A stretch of DNA of 64,000 nucleotides. It comes from Geodermatophilus poikilotrophus (GTDB taxonomy: Bacteria > Actinomycetota > Actinomycetes > Mycobacteriales > Geodermatophilaceae). Position 1 is the stretch's first letter; the number at the start of each line of letters is the position of its first letter. The notes under the pieces are model-generated. The model had not been told where the DNA came from. It saw nothing but the letters and a program-made list of their open reading frames with translations, and searched no databases. The stretch is from NCBI RefSeq assembly GCF_900111455.1, contig NZ_FOIE01000002.1:463653-527652 (forward strand), given 5' to 3'. Both the position numbers and the translations under genes were made by a program. Positions 8,065 to 17,310 of the stretch are shown one piece after another.

Positions 8065-8526
8065 TCACGCGGCCAGCGCCGCCACCGCGTCCTTCCAGCC
8101 CGACTGCTCGCGGGCGTCCCCGGGGCCGTTGACCTCGGTGAACGCGATGCGGCCCTCGGCGTCGACGAGGAAGGTGCCGCGCACGGCCATGCCCGCCTTG
8201 TCGTTGAAGACGCCGTAGGCCTGCGCGACGGAGCCGTGCGGCCAGAAGTCCGACAGGAGCGGGAAGTCGAAGCCCTCCTGCTCCTTCCACGCCTTGAGGG
8301 TGGGGGCCGGGTCGGTGCTGAGGGCCAGCACCCGGACGCCCGCGTCGGTGTAGGTCGTCAGCTCGTCGCGCAGCTGGCACAGCTCACCGGTGCAGATCCG
8401 CGAGAAGGCGAACGGGTAGAAGACGAGCAGGACCGGGGTCCCGCGCAGATCGGTGAGCGACACGACCTGCCGGTCCTGGTCAGGCAGGTTGAACTCGGGC
8501 GCGGCGTTCCCGACGGAGAGGCTCAT
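8065..8526 (-). CDS. ahpE: AhpE-type peroxiredoxin with a second cysteine
   Basis: This 153-residue thiol peroxidase reduces hydroperoxides or peroxynitrite in the cytoplasm. The length equals mycobacterial AhpE, and the LLSDFWPHG and AYGVFN segments are diagnostic of that branch. The peroxidatic cysteine is Cys45 in FSRICTGEL. Unlike mycobacterial AhpE as I know it, a second cysteine sits at 50 (CTGELC), the CX4C spacing used by BCP/PrxQ two-cysteine enzymes. The ATG at 8526 is preferred over the frame's first start at 8544 because it matches the family N terminus. It is transcribed in the same direction as the DUF3052 gene, a neighbourhood shared with mycobacteria. Confidence 0.88.
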   Translation of the reverse strand: MSLSVGNAAPEFNLPDQDRQVVSLTDLRGTPVLLVFYPFAFSRICTGELCQLRDELTTYTDAGVRVLALSTDPAPTLKAWKEQEGFDFPLLSDFWPHGSVAQAYGVFNDKAGMAVRGTFLVDAEGRIAFTEVNGPGDAREQSGWKDAVAALAA

Positions 8527-8604
8527 GCGCCGATCGTGCCGCACCGCCGGCGCGGACCGGACGGCCCCCCTGCGGGGTCCCCCCGCCGGTCCGGTGACAT
8601 CAGG

Positions 8605-8667
8605 GAGCGGCCCCCTCGCAAGGCCCCGCGGCGAGCTCGCGAGCCGTGGGGCGAGGGGGGTCCTTGC
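8605..8667 (-). repeat. Intergenic inverted-repeat element, copy 3
   Basis: On the minus strand this element starts at the base after the DUF3052 stop codon. It reads GCAAGGACCCCCCTCGCCCC, then a GGCTCGCGAGCTCGCCGC core, then the complementary GCGGGGCCTTGCGAGGGGGCC side. It separates DUF3052 from ahpE. Confidence 0.7.
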
Positions 8668-9093
8668 TCAGCGGCGGCTGCGGGCGGCCTTGGGGGTGAC
8701 CAGGCGGATGCCGGACCAGTCCTTGGCCGCCGACACGCTGCTGGTCTGCGACAGGCCCGCGGTGGGGGCGACCTCGGTGACGTCGCCGGGCTCGACGTGC
8801 CCCGGCCGGCCGGACTTGGGCACCAGCAGCCACACGACGCCGTCGTCGGCCAGCGACGTGATCGCGTCGGTCAGCGCGTCGAAGAGGTCGCCGTCGTCCT
8901 CCCGCCACCACAGGAGCACGACGTCGGCCACCTCGTCGGTGTCCTCGTCGACCATCTCGCTGCCGGACACCTCGACGATGGAGTCCCGCAGGTCCTCGTC
9001 GGCGTCCTCGTCCCAGCCGAGCTCCTGCACGACCATGCCCGGCTTGATGCCCAGCCGGGCCGCCATGCTGGCGCTGCCCGAGTCGACGCTCAT
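8668..9093 (-). CDS. DUF3052 family protein
   Basis: This 141-residue acidic cytoplasmic protein belongs to the actinobacterial DUF3052 family as I recognise it. Landmarks are the IKPGMVVQELGWDED segment, the VVLLWWREDDGDL segment and VWLLVPKSGRPGHVEPGD in the second half. Its function is not established. It is the divergent neighbour of aceE here and, as I recall, in mycobacteria (Rv2239c region), which suggests a link to the pyruvate dehydrogenase/fatty-acid block. The ATG at 9093 has GGAGGAAC upstream. A repeat element begins right at its stop codon. Confidence 0.82.
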   Translation of the reverse strand: MSVDSGSASMAARLGIKPGMVVQELGWDEDADEDLRDSIVEVSGSEMVDEDTDEVADVVLLWWREDDGDLFDALTDAITSLADDGVVWLLVPKSGRPGHVEPGDVTEVAPTAGLSQTSSVSAAKDWSGIRLVTPKAARSRR

Positions 9094-9448
9094 CCCTGCT
9101 GTTCCTCCATGGGTTCCGTTGCTGCTGACCGGGGAGCACGGACGTGCCCGCGCCGGTGGGGTGTCGTGGGGGTGGGTCTCGCCGCCCGGTGCGCGGGGTG
9201 CGGAGGACGGCGGCGGAGCAGGACACGACCAGCGGGAGACCTCCCCCGCAGCCCGGCCATGTCACCCCTTTCCGTCCGCACCGGTCCTCCCCGCCTCGGG
9301 TCGTCCGAGGCCACGGCCGGCGTAGGCGGAAGCGTAGGGCATGCCTGGTCACGTGCAAGTGTGTCGAGGGGGCTCGCTGGACCGGTCTCGTCCCGCCTGG
9401 TGAGCGGCGGGCGTGACGCGCACCCCACCTGCGGGGGACGATGTGCCC
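9094..9448. other. Divergent promoter region between DUF3052 and aceE
   Basis: These 355 bases separate two divergent genes and hold no convincing frame. The stretch at about 9320-9370 is the least G+C-rich part and is the likeliest place for the aceE promoter. I cannot assign specific -10/-35 boxes or an operator. Confidence 0.4.
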
Positions 9449-12262
9449 ATGAGCGCTCCGCAGCAGCCGGGTGGCGACCCCGCCCGCGACGCCGGCAACG
9501 AGACCGGACGGGCCCGCGCGGTCATCACCGACGGGCTCCCCAGCCAACTGGTCGACACCGACCCCGACGAGACCAACGAGTGGCTGGAGTCGCTGGACGC
9601 CGTCGTCGACCACGCCGGTCGCGGCCGCGCCCGCTACCTCATGCTCCGCATGCTGGAGCGCAGTCGCCAGCAGCAGGTCGGCGTCCCCGCCCTGCGCAGC
9701 ACCGACTACATCAACACCATCCCGCCCGAGCGGGAGCCGTGGTTCCCGGGCGACGAGGACGTGGAGCGCCGGATCCGCGCCTACATCCGCTGGAACGCCG
9801 CGATCATGGTGCACCGCGCGCAGCGCCCGGGGGTCGGCGTCGGCGGGCACATCTCCTCCTACGCGAGCTCCGCGTCCCTCTACGAGGTCGGCTTCAACCA
9901 CTTCTTCCGCGGCAAGGACCACCCCGGCGGCGGCGACCAGATCTGGTTCCAGGGGCACGCCTCCCCCGGCATCTACGCCCGCGCCTACCTCGAGGGCCGC
10001 CTCGACGAGAACCAGCTCGACGGCTTCCGGCAGGAGGTGAGCCACCCCGGCGGTGGGCTGTCGTCCTACCCGCACCCGCGGCTGATGCCGGACTTCTGGG
10101 AGTTCCCCACCGTCTCGATGGGCCTGGGCCCGATGAACGCGGTCTACCAGGCGCGGTTCAACCGCTACCTGCACGCCCGCGGCATCAAGGACACCTCCGA
10201 CCAGCACGTCTGGGCCTTCCTGGGCGACGGCGAGATGGACGAGCCCGAGTCGCTGGGCGTGATCGGCCTCGCCGCGCGCGAGGAGCTGGACAACCTCACG
10301 TTTGTCATCAACTGCAACCTGCAGAGGCTCGACGGCCCGGTGCGCGGCAACGGCAAGGTCATCCAGGAGCTGGAGTCCTTCTTCCGCGGCGCCGGCTGGA
10401 ACGTCGTCAAGGTGATCTGGGGCCGGGAGTGGGACCCGCTGCTGGCGGCCGACCGCGACGGCGCGCTGGTCAACCTCATGAACCAGACGCCGGACGGCGA
10501 CTACCAGACCTACAAGGCCGAGGACGGCGCCTTCGTCCGCGAGCACTTCTTCGGCCGGGACCCCCGCACCCGCAAGCTCGTGGAGAACATGAGCGACCAG
10601 GAGGTCTGGAACCTCTCCCGCGGCGGGCACGACTACCGCAAGGTCTACGCGGCGTTCAAGGCGGCGGTGGAGCACAAGGGCCAGCCCACGGTCATCCTCG
10701 CCAAGACCATCAAGGGCTGGACCCTCGGCAGCCACTTCGAGGGCCGCAACTCCACCCACCAGATGAAGAAGCTGACCGCGGAGGACCTCGCCGGGTTCCG
10801 CGACCGGCTCTACCTGCCGATCCCCGACGAGCAGCTCGACAAGACCCTGCCGCCGTACTACAAGCCGGACCCGGACTCCGACGAGATGCAGTACATGCTC
10901 GAGCGGCGCCGGCAGCTGGGCGGCGCGGTGCCCCGGCGCCGGTCGGAGTTCAAGACGCTCAAGGCGCCCGAGGACAAGGCCCTCGACGTCCTGCGGCGCG
11001 GTTCCGGCAAGCAGGAGGTCGCCACCACGATGGCGTTCGTCCGCCTGCTCAAGGAGCTGCTCAAGGACAAGGAGCTCGGCCCGCGCTTCGTGCCGATCAT
11101 CCCGGACGAGGCCCGCACCTTCGGGATGGACTCCCTCTTCCCGTCGCAGAAGATCTACAACCCGGCCGGCCAGCGCTACACCTCGGTCGACCGCGAGCTG
11201 ATGCTGGCGTACAAGGAGTCCGAGCAGGGCGTGATCCTGCACGAGGGCATCAACGAGGCAGGCTCCACGGCGTCGTTCACCGCCGTCGGCACCTCGTACG
11301 CCACGCACGGCGAGCCGATGGTCCCGATCTACATCTTCTACTCGATGTTCGGGTTCCAGCGGACCGGCGACTCGTTCTGGGCGGCCGCCGACCAGATGAC
11401 CCGCGGCTTCGTCCTCGGCGCCACCGCCGGCCGGACGACGCTCAACGGCGAGGGCCTCCAGCACGAGGACGGCCACTCGCTGCTGCTGGCGCACACCAAC
11501 CCGGCCGTCGTCTCCTACGACCCCGCGTTCTCTTACGAGGTCGGGCACATCACCAAGGACGCGCTGGCGCGCATGTACGGCGACGACCCGGGCGCCCCGC
11601 TGGGCGGCTCCCGCTCGCCCGACGTCATGTACTACCTGACGGTCTACAACGAGCCGTACAACCAGCCGGCCGAGCCCGAGGGCCTCGACCTGCAGGGCCT
11701 GCTCGCGGGCATGTACCGCTACGCGCCCGGCCAGGGCGACGGCCACAAGGCCCAGGTGCTCGCCTCCGGCGTCGCGGTGCCGTGGGCGCTGCGCGCGCAG
11801 GAGCTGCTGGCCCAGGACTGGGGCGTGTCGGCCGACGTGTGGTCGGTGACGTCGTGGAACGAACTGCGGCGGCAGGCCGACGCGGCCGAGGAGCACAACC
11901 TGCTGCACCCGGAGGAGGAGCCGCAGGTCCCGTACGTGACCCAGCGGCTGCAGGACGCCCCCGGGCCCGTCGTGGCGGTGTCGGACTGGATGCGTGCCGT
12001 GCCCGACCTCATCGCGCCGTACGTCCCCGGCGGGATGGCGACGCTGGGCACCGACGGGTTCGGCCTGTCCGACACCCGTCCGGCGCTGCGGCGGCACTTC
12101 CACGTCGACGCCGAGTCGATCGTCGTCCGGGTGCTCGCCTCGCTGGCCCAGCGCGGCGAGGTCGACCGGGACGTCGTCCGCCAGGCGGTGGAGAAGTACC
12201 AGATCCGGGACGTGCAGGCCGCGCCGGAAGAGGAGCGGTCGGACCCGAGCCCGGCCACGTAA
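9449..12262 (+). CDS. aceE: Pyruvate dehydrogenase E1 component, homodimeric type
   Basis: This 937-residue enzyme decarboxylates pyruvate with thiamine diphosphate and acetylates the lipoyl domain of E2 in the pyruvate dehydrogenase complex, feeding acetyl-CoA to the TCA cycle and to the fatty-acid genes downstream. The length fits AceE (about 900 residues). The ThDP/Mg site is [10 protein letters not shown], about 262 residues in, with the [14 protein letters not shown] segment after it. [13 protein letters not shown] and [14 protein letters not shown] mark the second half. The ATG at 9449 (MSAPQQPGG) follows GCGGGGGAC at suitable spacing and is preferred over the in-frame 9413 start. A repeat element follows its TAA stop directly. 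Confidence 0.96.
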   Translation: MSAPQQPGGDPARDAGNETGRARAVITDGLPSQLVDTDPDETNEWLESLDAVVDHAGRGRARYLMLRMLERSRQQQVGVPALRSTDYINTIPPEREPWFPGDEDVERRIRAYIRWNAAIMVHRAQRPGVGVGGHISSYASSASLYEVGFNHFFRGKDHPGGGDQIWFQGHASPGIYARAYLEGRLDENQLDGFRQEVSHPGGGLSSYPHPRLMPDFWEFPTVSMGLGPMNAVYQARFNRYLHARGIKDTSDQHVWAFLGDGEMDEPESLGVIGLAAREELDNLTFVINCNLQRLDGPVRGNGKVIQELESFFRGAGWNVVKVIWGREWDPLLAADRDGALVNLMNQTPDGDYQTYKAEDGAFVREHFFGRDPRTRKLVENMSDQEVWNLSRGGHDYRKVYAAFKAAVEHKGQPTVILAKTIKGWTLGSHFEGRNSTHQMKKLTAEDLAGFRDRLYLPIPDEQLDKTLPPYYKPDPDSDEMQYMLERRRQLGGAVPRRRSEFKTLKAPEDKALDVLRRGSGKQEVATTMAFVRLLKELLKDKELGPRFVPIIPDEARTFGMDSLFPSQKIYNPAGQRYTSVDRELMLAYKESEQGVILHEGINEAGSTASFTAVGTSYATHGEPMVPIYIFYSMFGFQRTGDSFWAAADQMTRGFVLGATAGRTTLNGEGLQHEDGHSLLLAHTNPAVVSYDPAFSYEVGHITKDALARMYGDDPGAPLGGSRSPDVMYYLTVYNEPYNQPAEPEGLDLQGLLAGMYRYAPGQGDGHKAQVLASGVAVPWALRAQELLAQDWGVSADVWSVTSWNELRRQADAAEEHNLLHPEEEPQVPYVTQRLQDAPGPVVAVSDWMRAVPDLIAPYVPGGMATLGTDGFGLSDTRPALRRHFHVDAESIVVRVLASLAQRGEVDRDVVRQAVEKYQIRDVQAAPEEERSDPSPAT

Positions 12263-12321
12263 GAGGACCCCCCTTGCCCCCCGCCACTCGCAGGCTCGCG
12301 GCGGGACCCTGTAAGGGGGCC
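12263..12321 (+). repeat. Intergenic inverted-repeat element, copy 4
   Basis: This element starts immediately after the aceE stop. The arms GGACCCCCCTTG and AAGGGGG flank the core GCCACTCGCAGGCTCGCGGC. It runs to 24 bases before the likely start of the D-amino-acid oxidase gene. Confidence 0.72.
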
Positions 12322-12345
12322 AGCGCCGGCGGCGGCCACCGGGAG

Positions 12346-13269
12346 GTGGCCGTCGTCGGCGGCGGGGTGGTCGGTCTGACCTGCGCGCTCGAGCTCGCCC
12401 GCGCGGGGCACCGGGTCCGGGTGCACACCGCCGACCCGCCCGAGGCGACCACCTCCGCCGTGGCCGCCGCCCTCTGGTTCCCCTACCGGGCGGCGCCCGC
12501 GCACGCCGTCCTGCGCTGGGGCGCGACCTCGCTCGAGGTCCTCACCCGGCTGGCCGCCGATCCCGCGACCGGGGTGGCGCTCCAGCCGGGCACGTTCGTG
12601 CACCGCACGCCGGAACCCGACCTGTGGTGGACGCCTGGTGTGGCGGGCATCCGTCCGGCGAGCGCGGAGGAGCTCCCACCCGGTGCGCCCGCCGGCACCC
12701 GGTGCACCCTGCCCGTGGTCGACATGGGCCGCTACCTGCCCTGGCTGGCCGACACCTGCGCGTCGGCGGGGGTCGAGACCGTGCCCGGCCGGGTGGGCGG
12801 GCTCGACGAGGTGGCCGGGAACGTCGTCGTGGTCGCGGCGGGACTGGCGTCCGGGGCACTCGTCGACGACGACTCCGGCGTCCCCGTGCAGGGCCAGGTG
12901 GTGCGGCTGGCCGACCCGGGGCTGACCGGCTGGCTGCTGGACGACGACAACCCGGGCGGGCTCACCTACGTCGTCCCCCGCGGTGGCGACGTGGTCTGCG
13001 GCGGCACCGCCGTGGAGGGTGCCACCGGCACCGAGCCGGATCCGGAGGTCGAGGCCGCGCTGCTGGCGAGGGCGTGCGCCCTCGTCCCCGAGCTGCGCGG
13101 ACAGCCGGTGCTCTCCCGGGCGGTCGGCCTGCGCCCCGGCCGGCCCACCGTCCGGCTGGAACGGCTGGACGTCGCCGGGCGACCGGTGGTGGCCTGCTAT
13201 GGGCACGGCGGAGCCGGTGTCACCCTCTCCTGGGGCTGCGCCGCCGACGTGGCCGGCCTGGTCAGGTGA
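12346..13269 (+). CDS. FAD-dependent D-amino-acid oxidase family protein
   Basis: This enzyme of about 307 residues oxidatively deaminates D-amino acids to 2-oxo acids, ammonia and peroxide. The FAD-binding motif is VAVVGGGVVGLTCALELA at the extreme N terminus. The family signature is YGHGGAGVTLSWG near the C terminus, with GLRPGRP before it. The GTG at 12346 is the only plausible start before the Rossmann motif; upstream codons in frame run into repeat copy 4. A GGGAG sits directly against the GTG, leaving no normal spacing, so the start may be weak or misplaced. It follows aceE on the same strand and interrupts the ancestral aceE-fasR neighbourhood. Confidence 0.85.
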   Translation: MAVVGGGVVGLTCALELARAGHRVRVHTADPPEATTSAVAAALWFPYRAAPAHAVLRWGATSLEVLTRLAADPATGVALQPGTFVHRTPEPDLWWTPGVAGIRPASAEELPPGAPAGTRCTLPVVDMGRYLPWLADTCASAGVETVPGRVGGLDEVAGNVVVVAAGLASGALVDDDSGVPVQGQVVRLADPGLTGWLLDDDNPGGLTYVVPRGGDVVCGGTAVEGATGTEPDPEVEAALLARACALVPELRGQPVLSRAVGLRPGRPTVRLERLDVAGRPVVACYGHGGAGVTLSWGCAADVAGLVR

Positions 13270-13376
13270 GGGACCCCGTCCTCCCCGTGAAGGACCACCG
13301 CCACTCGCAGGCTCGCGCCAGGCCCCGTCCGGAGGCTCGCCGCGAGCTTGCGAGCGGTGAGGGAGACGGGGTCCTT
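13270..13376 (+). repeat. Compound intergenic inverted repeat, copy 5
   Basis: This longer copy begins after the oxidase stop with GGGACCCCGTCCTCC and ends with the complementary GGGAGACGGGGTCC. It contains two core arms, CCACTCGCAGGCTCGCG and CGCGAGCTTGCGAGCGG, in opposite orientation. It looks like two elements fused head to head between convergent genes. Confidence 0.7.
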
Positions 13377-13426
13377 CCACCTGCAAGTGGGCCGTCAGGG
13401 CTCGGGGCGGTGCCCCGGACCGGGCC

Positions 13427-14632
13427 TCAGGCGCCCAGCGCGTCCAGCGCCATCGCGGCGTGGAGGGCCGCCCCGGCCGGCAGCACGTCCTCGTCGAAGA
13501 CCACCAGGTTGGAGTGGTTGCCCGCGGCGGCGTCCGGCTCGACCCCCGCCGGGCAGGCGCCCAGGAAGGCCATCGCGCCGGGTACCCGCTGCAGCACGTA
13601 GGCGAAGTCCTCCGCGCCCATCAGCGGTTCCGCGGCGAGGACGCTGCGCTCCGGTCCGACCAGCTCCCCTGCGACCGCGAGCACCCGGTCCGCCACCGCC
13701 GGGTCGTTGTCGGTCACCGGGTAGCCCTGCCGGTGCACGAACTCGACCTCCATGTCGTGCGCGGCGGCCACGTGCGTGGCGACCCGCCGGACCGAGGCGA
13801 CGACGTCGGCCCGCCGCTCGGGCGAGAGCGTGCGGATGGTGCCCTGCAGGTAGGCGGTGTCCGGGATGACGTTGTCGGTGGAGCCGGCCGCCAGGTTGGC
13901 CACCGTCACCACCGCCGGGTCGAAGACCGGAGCGCGGCGGGTGACCATCGTCTGCAGCGCCAGCACGATCTCCGCGGCGACCGGCACCGGGTCGGCGGCG
14001 GCGTGCGGCATCGAGGCGTGCCCACCCCGGCCGCGGACGGTGACCTCCCAGTGGTCGGCGGCGGCCATCATCGGCCCGGGCCGCACGCTGACCACGCCCC
14101 CGGGCTGGTTGGCGAAGACGTGCAGCGCGAACGCCCCGACGACCGGCGCCTCCGGGACGGCGTCCAGCAGGCCCTCCTCGAGCATGTAGCGCGCCCCGTG
14201 GAAGCCCTCCTCCCCCGGCTGCAGCATGAGCACGACCTGGCCGGCGATCTCGTCGCGGCGCTCGGCCAGCAGCCGCGCGGCGCCCAGCAGCATCGCGGTG
14301 TGCAGGTCGTGCCCGCAGGCGTGCATGGCGCCGGGCACCTCGGAGGCGAACGGCAGCCCGGTGTCCTCGTGCACCGGCAGGGCGTCCATGTCGGCGCGCA
14401 GCAGGTAGGTGGGTCCGGGACGGGCGCCGCGCAGCACGCCGACGACCGAGGTCGTGCTCGTGCCCGTCGTCACCTCCACCGGCAGCCCGGCCAGCCCCTC
14501 CAGCACGGTGGCCTGGGTGCGCGGCAGGTGCAACCCGGTCTCCGGGGTGCGGTGCAGCCGGCGGCGCAGGTCCACGGTGCGGTCGGCGTCGTCACGGGCG
14601 GCGGCCAGCAGGTCCGCGGCGGTGATGGGCAT
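13427..14632 (-). CDS. M20D amidohydrolase (N-acyl-amino-acid / hippurate hydrolase type)
   Basis: This 401-residue metal-dependent hydrolase cleaves N-acyl or related amide bonds. The metal and catalytic segments are LLRADMDALP, HACGHDLHTAM and MLQPGEEGFHGA; the last supplies the catalytic glutamate pair. A dimerisation insert and the MGAEDFAYVLQRVPGAM segment near the C terminus complete the M20 layout. The length matches the HipO/AmaA branch. No signal peptide is visible. It converges on the D-amino-acid oxidase gene, so both may serve amino-acid scavenging. The exact acyl group cannot be predicted. Confidence 0.9.
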   Translation of the reverse strand: MPITAADLLAAARDDADRTVDLRRRLHRTPETGLHLPRTQATVLEGLAGLPVEVTTGTSTTSVVGVLRGARPGPTYLLRADMDALPVHEDTGLPFASEVPGAMHACGHDLHTAMLLGAARLLAERRDEIAGQVVLMLQPGEEGFHGARYMLEEGLLDAVPEAPVVGAFALHVFANQPGGVVSVRPGPMMAAADHWEVTVRGRGGHASMPHAAADPVPVAAEIVLALQTMVTRRAPVFDPAVVTVANLAAGSTDNVIPDTAYLQGTIRTLSPERRADVVASVRRVATHVAAAHDMEVEFVHRQGYPVTDNDPAVADRVLAVAGELVGPERSVLAAEPLMGAEDFAYVLQRVPGAMAFLGACPAGVEPDAAAGNHSNLVVFDEDVLPAGAALHAAMALDALGA

Positions 14633-14668
14633 GCCGCCACTGTCACACGACCGGGGAGGGCTCGGTCC

Positions 14669-14690
14669 CGGACCCCGCCGGCGGGGTCCG
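14669..14690. repeat. Perfect 22-base G+C palindrome
   Basis: CGGACCCCGCC followed by its exact complement lies 37 bases upstream of the amidohydrolase start. It resembles the arm sequence of the dispersed inverted-repeat family and may be a half-copy, or part of a short terminator for leftward transcription from the cupin gene. Confidence 0.4.
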
Positions 14691-14810
14691 GCCCGACACG
14701 GGTCGCGGCGCCCCGGTGGTCATGGGACTGCGGTCGGGGCACGCCACGTGGAGTCGGCGCGTCGCCACCTCCCGCTCCATGGTCGTCGACGAGCAGCGAC
14801 CCGGGGCACC

Positions 14811-14866
14811 GGCGGCCCCCTGCAGGGTCCCGCCGCGAACCCGCGAGGGGCGGCAGGGGCCGTCCC
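14811..14866 (-). repeat. Intergenic inverted-repeat element, copy 6
   Basis: This reverse-orientation copy abuts the stop codon of the cupin gene. The arms GGCCCCCTGC and GGCAGGGGCC flank a CCGCCGCGAACCCGCGAGGGG core on the plus strand. Confidence 0.7.
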
Positions 14867-15412
14867 TCAGCCGAGGGCCCAGGCCGGGCGGGTGACGTCC
14901 AGCTGCCAGACCACCGCGGTCGCGGGACCGGACACCGGCCCTCCCGCCTGCTGCTCCACGCGGACGCCGGCGGGCCCCGCGAGCACGAGCAGCCCGGGCG
15001 GCACGGTCGCCGACGTCCCGCCCGCCACCGTCTCGGTCCACAGCCGGGCGTCGGGCCGGCCGAGGTCCACCCAGCCGTCCGCGTTCGGGTGCACCTCGTG
15101 CGCGGCGTCGTCGTCCGGGCGGGCGCTGCGCAGGTGGGCCTGCAGGACGTGCGCGCCGTCGTCCCCGGCGACCTCGTCGTGCTCCAGTCCGGTCCCGGCG
15201 CGCAGCACGGCGACGTCCCCGGCGGTCAGCACCGCGCCGCTGCCCCAGGCGTGCCGCAGTGAGCCGGCCAGCACGACCGCGACGACGTCGACCGCGCGGT
15301 GCGCGTGCCGCCCGTAGCCGGTGCCGGGCGCAAGCCGGTCGTCGGCCAGGCGCAGCAGCGGGCCGAGCGAGCCGTCGTCGGGCTCGAGCAGGACGTCGGA
15401 GGTCAGGGTCAC
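14867..15412 (-). CDS. Pirin/YhaK-like cupin protein
   Basis: This 181-residue protein resembles the bicupin pirin-like family. The first cupin has GYGRHAHRAVDVVAVVLAGS followed by AGDVAVLRAGTGLEHDE, with His residues in metal-ligand positions; a second, degenerate barrel follows. Such proteins are quercetinase-like dioxygenases or small-molecule sensors, but no activity can be assigned here. The GTG at 15412 overlaps the stop of the upstream PAP2 gene by four bases (GTGA) and is preceded by GAGGGAGC, so the two are probably translationally coupled. Confidence 0.72.
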   Translation of the reverse strand: MTLTSDVLLEPDDGSLGPLLRLADDRLAPGTGYGRHAHRAVDVVAVVLAGSLRHAWGSGAVLTAGDVAVLRAGTGLEHDEVAGDDGAHVLQAHLRSARPDDDAAHEVHPNADGWVDLGRPDARLWTETVAGGTSATVPPGLLVLAGPAGVRVEQQAGGPVSGPATAVVWQLDVTRPAWALG

Positions 15413-16086
15413 GGCTGCTCCCTCGGTGGCAGGGCTCCGCGGCCGCCGGGGAGCGCGTCGAAGACGAGCGCCACCAGCAGCGTCCAGGCCGCGCCGAAGG
15501 CCCAGCCGCCGAGGACGTCGGAGAGGAAGTGCACGCCGAGCCACATCCGGGTCAGCCCGACGAGGACGACCAGGGCGGCCCCGGCGGCGAGGGCGAGCCG
15601 GCGCTGCCGGGCCGGGAGCCGCGGCCAGGCCAGGACGAGGGCGATGGTCACCAGCGTCGCGATGCCCGAGGAGTGACCGCTGGGGAAGCTCAGGCCGTCG
15701 TAGGTCGCGCCGCCGTTCTCGAACGCCGGGCGCACCCGGCCGAAGGTCTCCTTGAGCACGGCGGTGAGCGGACCCACCAGCACGTTGGCGGTGACCACCC
15801 AGGCCGCGGTGCGCCACGCCCTGCGGGTGCCCAGCCAGAACAGCACCGGCAGGGAGGCGACCACCCGGAACCACGTGGCACCGGGGGTCGTCAGCACCTC
15901 GAGCAGCACCCCGGTGAGGGTGGAGCGGTCGTCGCCGGCGTAGAGCGCACGGCTCACCGCCTCGTCCAGCCGGACCTGCGGCGCCCAGCCGACCAGCACC
16001 CCGGCGCCGAGCGCGAGCACGACGCCGAGCCCGGCGCCCACCCCGGCGCCCGCCGTCCGCCGGGAGCCCCGCTGCAGCACGTCCAC
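15409..16086 (-). CDS. PAP2-superfamily phosphatase, integral membrane
   Basis: This 225-residue membrane phosphatase has the three catalytic motifs of type-2 phosphatidic acid phosphatases: KETFGRVRP, FPSGHSSG and TRMWLGVHFLSD. Five or six hydrophobic segments surround them. It should dephosphorylate a lipid phosphate such as phosphatidate, undecaprenyl diphosphate or a related lipid, with the active site facing outwards. GTG at 16086 is taken as start (VDVLQRG); a GTG two codons later is equally possible because GGGGGAG lies just upstream. It is divergent from fasR with only 45 bases between, so the two promoters must overlap. Confidence 0.87.
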   Translation of the reverse strand: MDVLQRGSRRTAGAGVGAGLGVVLALGAGVLVGWAPQVRLDEAVSRALYAGDDRSTLTGVLLEVLTTPGATWFRVVASLPVLFWLGTRRAWRTAAWVVTANVLVGPLTAVLKETFGRVRPAFENGGATYDGLSFPSGHSSGIATLVTIALVLAWPRLPARQRRLALAAGAALVVLVGLTRMWLGVHFLSDVLGGWAFGAAWTLLVALVFDALPGGRGALPPREQP

Positions 16087-16131
16087 TCCCCCACTCTCCC
16101 TGACCGCGTCCTGCGTGCCACGCTGGCCGTC

Positions 16132-17310
16132 GTGTCCGACCGGGTCAGCAGGCGCCCGCCGTCCGCCGCCACGCTGCGGCGGCTGGAGCGCGCGTCCGGA
16201 TCGCTGGCCACCCGCGCGGTGGCCCGGATGGACGACGAGCTGCCCTGGTTCCGCACCATGCCCGCCGACCAGCGCTCCTGGGTGATGCTCGTGGCGCAGG
16301 CCGGGCTGGCCTCCTTCGTCGAGTGGTGCCGCACCCCCGACCGCCCGCCGCGGCTGACCGGCGAGGTCTTCGGCGCCGCCCCGCGCGAGCTGGCCCGCGT
16401 CGTGCCGCTGAAGCACACCGTCGACCTGGTCCGGGTGACCGTCGAGGTGATGGACGACTTCGTCGGCACCGTCGCCGAGCCGGGGGACGCCGACGTGCTG
16501 CGGCTGGCGGTGCTGCAGTACAGCCGGGAGGTGGCCTTCGCCACCGCGCACGTCTATGCCACCTTCGCCGAGAGCCGCGGCGCCTGGGACGCCCGGCTGG
16601 AGGCCCTGCTCGTCGACGCCCTCGTCCGGGGCGAGCGCCCCGAGGAGCTCTCCGGACGGGCCTCGGCGCTGGGCTGGGCCGCGATGACCCCGGTGACCGT
16701 GCTGGTCGGCGCGGCCCCGCAGGACGGCGACGTGCACGCCGCCATCCGGCGAGCGGCGCGGCAGGTGCGCAGCGAGGTGCTCGTCGGGGTGCACGCCGAC
16801 CAGCTGGTCGTGGTCCTGGGCGGCTCGCCGGACCTGCAGTCGGCGGCCGAGCGGGTCAGCGACGAGTTCGGCCCCGGCCCGGTCGTCACGGGCCCGGTGG
16901 TCGACGGCCTCGGCCGGGCGGGGGACTCCGCGTCGGCCGCGCTCGCCGGGCTGCGTGCCGCGCCCGCCTGGCCCGGTGCCCCGCGGCCGGTGGCGGCCGA
17001 CGCGCTGCTGCCCGAACGGGCCCTGGACGGGGACTCGTCGGCCCGCACGACGCTGCAGGAGCGGGTCGCGCAGCCGCTGCAGGCAGCCGGCGGCGAGGTG
17101 CTGGAGACGGTGCGCGCGGTGCTCGCCAGCGGGGGCAACCTGGAGGCCAGCGCCCGCGCGCTGTTCGTCCACCCGAACACCGTCCGGTACCGGCTCAGGC
17201 GAGCCACCGAGATGACCGGTGTGCCGGTCACCGACCCGCGCGGCGCGTGGACGGTGCAGGTCGCGCTGGCCCTCGCCGCCCTGGACCAGGAGCGCTCCCT
17301 CTGGCACTGA
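16132..17310 (+). CDS. fasR: PucR/CdaR-type transcriptional regulator, FasR-like
   Basis: This 392-residue regulator probably activates the fatty-acid synthesis genes that follow, by analogy with FasR of Streptomyces and the Rv2242 protein at the same position in mycobacteria. The C terminus carries the PucR-type helix-turn-helix, with residues such as NLEASARALFVHPNTVRYRL near 330-350. The middle has the GGDEF-like CdaR fold segment (VGVHADQLVVVLGG). There is no membrane segment. GTG at 16132 is chosen because it fits the family N terminus; the upstream frame is antisense to the PAP2 gene. It sits 209 bases before fabD, with repeat copy 7 between. The FasR name rests on position and domain type. 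Confidence 0.82.
   Translation: MSDRVSRRPPSAATLRRLERASGSLATRAVARMDDELPWFRTMPADQRSWVMLVAQAGLASFVEWCRTPDRPPRLTGEVFGAAPRELARVVPLKHTVDLVRVTVEVMDDFVGTVAEPGDADVLRLAVLQYSREVAFATAHVYATFAESRGAWDARLEALLVDALVRGERPEELSGRASALGWAAMTPVTVLVGAAPQDGDVHAAIRRAARQVRSEVLVGVHADQLVVVLGGSPDLQSAAERVSDEFGPGPVVTGPVVDGLGRAGDSASAALAGLRAAPAWPGAPRPVAADALLPERALDGDSSARTTLQERVAQPLQAAGGEVLETVRAVLASGGNLEASARALFVHPNTVRYRLRRATEMTGVPVTDPRGAWTVQVALALAALDQERSLWH

Noticed and set aside
8600..12103. An 1167-codon minus-strand open frame opposite aceE
   Set aside because: It covers aceE in antisense, has shadow-type composition and ends in unrelated DUF3052 sequence.
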